DNA of 64,000 nucleotides from Legionella steigerwaltii (GTDB lineage Bacteria; Pseudomonadota; Gammaproteobacteria; Legionellales; Legionellaceae): assembly GCF_001468065.1 (NCBI RefSeq), contig NZ_LNYZ01000013.1, positions 62,001-126,000 of the forward strand, in the 5' to 3' direction. The notes below the pieces were generated by a model, which saw nothing but the letters and a program-made list of their open reading frames with translations, ran no database searches and was not told where the DNA came from. Position numbers and translations under genes: made by a program. Shown piece after piece: positions 62,666 through 64,000 of this stretch. Position 1 is the stretch's first letter; each line of letters starts with the position of its first letter.

Positions 62666-64000
62666 TCAATGCTTAAAGTGACGAACACCAGTGAATACCA
62701 TAATTATTCCATGCTCTTCAGCACAGGCAATAATTTGTGTATCTCTAATTGAGCCCCCTGGCTGAATAATAGCAGAAACACCTGCCTCAGCAGCAATCTC
62801 TACAGTATCTGGAAAAGGAATAAATGCATCAGAAGCCATGACCGCACCATGAGTGTCAAATCCCATTTGTTCTGCTTGCCAAAGACCGATACGTGCACTC
62901 ATCACACGGCTGGTTTGACCACCTCCCAATCCTATAGTTGCAGCATCTTTAGCATAAACAATCGCATTGGATTTCACATGTTTTACGGCACGCCAGGCAA
63001 ACATTAAATCATTCATTTGCTGTTCAGAGGGTTTATTTTGAGTTACTGTTTTTAATTCATAGCTTCCTAGAGAGAGTGAATCGTGTTCTTGAACGAGCAA
63101 TCCTCCATCTACTTTTTTCATATTTAAGCGAAATGCGTCATCTTGCTTCCAAACTCCAGTCAATAGGACACGAATATTTTCTTTGCTGCTGAGAACTTCC
63201 TTGGCTTCACTACTGGCATCGGGTGCAACAATGACTTCTACAAATTGCTTTTCCAAAATTGTTCTCGCGGTATGGGCATCCAATTTTTGGTTAAACGCGA
63301 TGATGCCGCCATATGCTGACGTAGGATCACATTGAAACGCTTTGAGATAAGCCTGAAGAGATGAATCTCCTATGGCAATGCCACAAGGATTAGCGTGCTT
63401 AACAATAACACACGTTGGTCTTTCGGTGGAAAATGATTTAACACAGTCCAAAGCAGCATCAGCATCAAGAATATTGTTATAGGACAATTGCTTTCCTTGA
63501 ATTAATTGCGCCGCGCCTAGAGAACCGGATACAACATTTTTATCCATATAAAAAGCAGCTTGTTGGTGGGGATTTTCTCCATAACGTAAGTCGGTTATTT
63601 TATTAAATTGACACGTAAGTACTTCTGGAAAACCATAGGGGGTGTAATGCTCATCAAGAGTGGTCAGATAATTAGTAATTGCTGCATCATAAGCTGCTGT
63701 ATGCGCGAAGGCTTTCTTAGCTAAGGCAAATCCCCAGTCGGAAGGAGTTTTTTTAGTTTTTAGATGGTGAATTAGTTCCGCATAATCCTCTGGTTTTACC
63801 ACCACAAATGTGTGCGCATGATTTTTTGCAGCTGAACGAATCATAGCGGGCCCGCCAATATCAATATTTTCTATGGCCTCATTGAAATTACAGTCAGGAC
63901 GACTAATCGTTTGTTCAAAAGGGTATAAATTAATTACAAGCAAATCAATGGGCTTAATTGAGTGTTCTTGGAGTATTTTTGCATCTTTTTTTCCACGTGC
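62666..64000 (-). CDS. purH: PurH, AICAR transformylase/IMP cyclohydrolase (5' end outside the window)
   Basis: 445 codons are visible; the frame stays open to the right edge (…KPIDLLVINLYPFEQT), so the true start lies beyond 64000, within the N-terminal IMP cyclohydrolase domain. Bifunctional enzyme for the last two steps of IMP synthesis. AICAR transformylase motifs: LRYGENPHQQAAFY, LSYNNILDADAAL, CVIVKHANPCGIA (catalytic Lys-His), IGLGGGQTSRVMSA, ASDAFIPFPDTVEIAAEAGV. The C-terminus TGVRHFKH is normal. A family A repeat follows 10 bp after the stop. Confidence 0.97.
   Translation of the reverse strand, partial: ARGKKDAKILQEHSIKPIDLLVINLYPFEQTISRPDCNFNEAIENIDIGGPAMIRSAAKNHAHTFVVVKPEDYAELIHHLKTKKTPSDWGFALAKKAFAHTAAYDAAITNYLTTLDEHYTPYGFPEVLTCQFNKITDLRYGENPHQQAAFYMDKNVVSGSLGAAQLIQGKQLSYNNILDADAALDCVKSFSTERPTCVIVKHANPCGIAIGDSSLQAYLKAFQCDPTSAYGGIIAFNQKLDAHTARTILEKQFVEVIVAPDASSEAKEVLSSKENIRVLLTGVWKQDDAFRLNMKKVDGGLLVQEHDSLSLGSYELKTVTQNKPSEQQMNDLMFAWRAVKHVKSNAIVYAKDAATIGLGGGQTSRVMSARIGLWQAEQMGFDTHGAVMASDAFIPFPDTVEIAAEAGVSAIIQPGGSIRDTQIIACAEEHGIIMVFTGVRHFKH

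Overview
The window looks like the chromosome of a Legionella species, probably not L. pneumophila itself. It is AT-rich and gammaproteobacterial. It opens with part of the Dot/Icm type IVB secretion locus (the end of dotG/icmE, then icmG, icmC, icmD, icmJ, icmB). It also carries genes that look like host-directed effectors: an F-box protein, a histone-deacetylase-like protein resembling LphD, and a coiled-coil protein with a membrane hairpin. In L. pneumophila icmB is followed by tphA-icmF-icmH; here it is not.

Layout. 0-7.2 kb: Dot/Icm genes, all on +. 7.2-16.7 kb: accessory region with a secreted LURP-one-like protein, the F-box protein, a two-component system beside a Spy-like periplasmic protein, a tandem-repeat protein, and an oxyR / ahpC-ahpD peroxide-defence pair sharing an operator-like palindrome. 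16.7-22.6 kb: small envelope genes, a DAACS transporter, two effector candidates and a secreted acid phosphatase. 22.7-39.8 kb: smc-zipA, then a division/cell-wall (dcw) cluster murF-mraY-murD-ftsW-murC-(murB remnant)-ddlB-ftsQ-ftsA-ftsZ-lpxC. 40-48 kb: M13 peptidase, dciA, adenosine deaminase, phosphate transport. 48-56 kb: secretin-like protein, yqgE-ruvX-pyrB, a GT87 membrane protein, comM, ubiK, a PII protein and 5-FTHF cyclo-ligase. 56-64 kb: pabC, a TVP38 protein, an Aas-like fusion, PHA synthase, a short-chain dehydrogenase and the 3' part of purH.

Main anomalies. (1) murB survives only as an 86-codon in-frame internal deletion whose N-terminal and C-terminal motifs are fused at a short GGAGGT-like homology, and murG is absent from its usual place between ftsW and murC. 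(2) That ftsW-murC gap instead holds a 172-bp element with 28-bp inverted ends; the left end encodes the last codons of ftsW. (3) Three unrelated families of palindromic, MITE-like repeats occupy intergenic gaps: family A (TGTAGCCTGGGTG ends, four full copies plus remnants, one a perfect 66-bp palindrome), family B (about 120-145 bp, four copies plus a 58-bp derivative) and family C (one copy). (4) The HDAC-like protein keeps the catalytic Tyr but has Asn at a canonical zinc-ligand His position. (5) The Aas-like fusion has lost key residues of its acyltransferase half.

All calls come from reading the sequence and from remembered family motifs; no database search was run.
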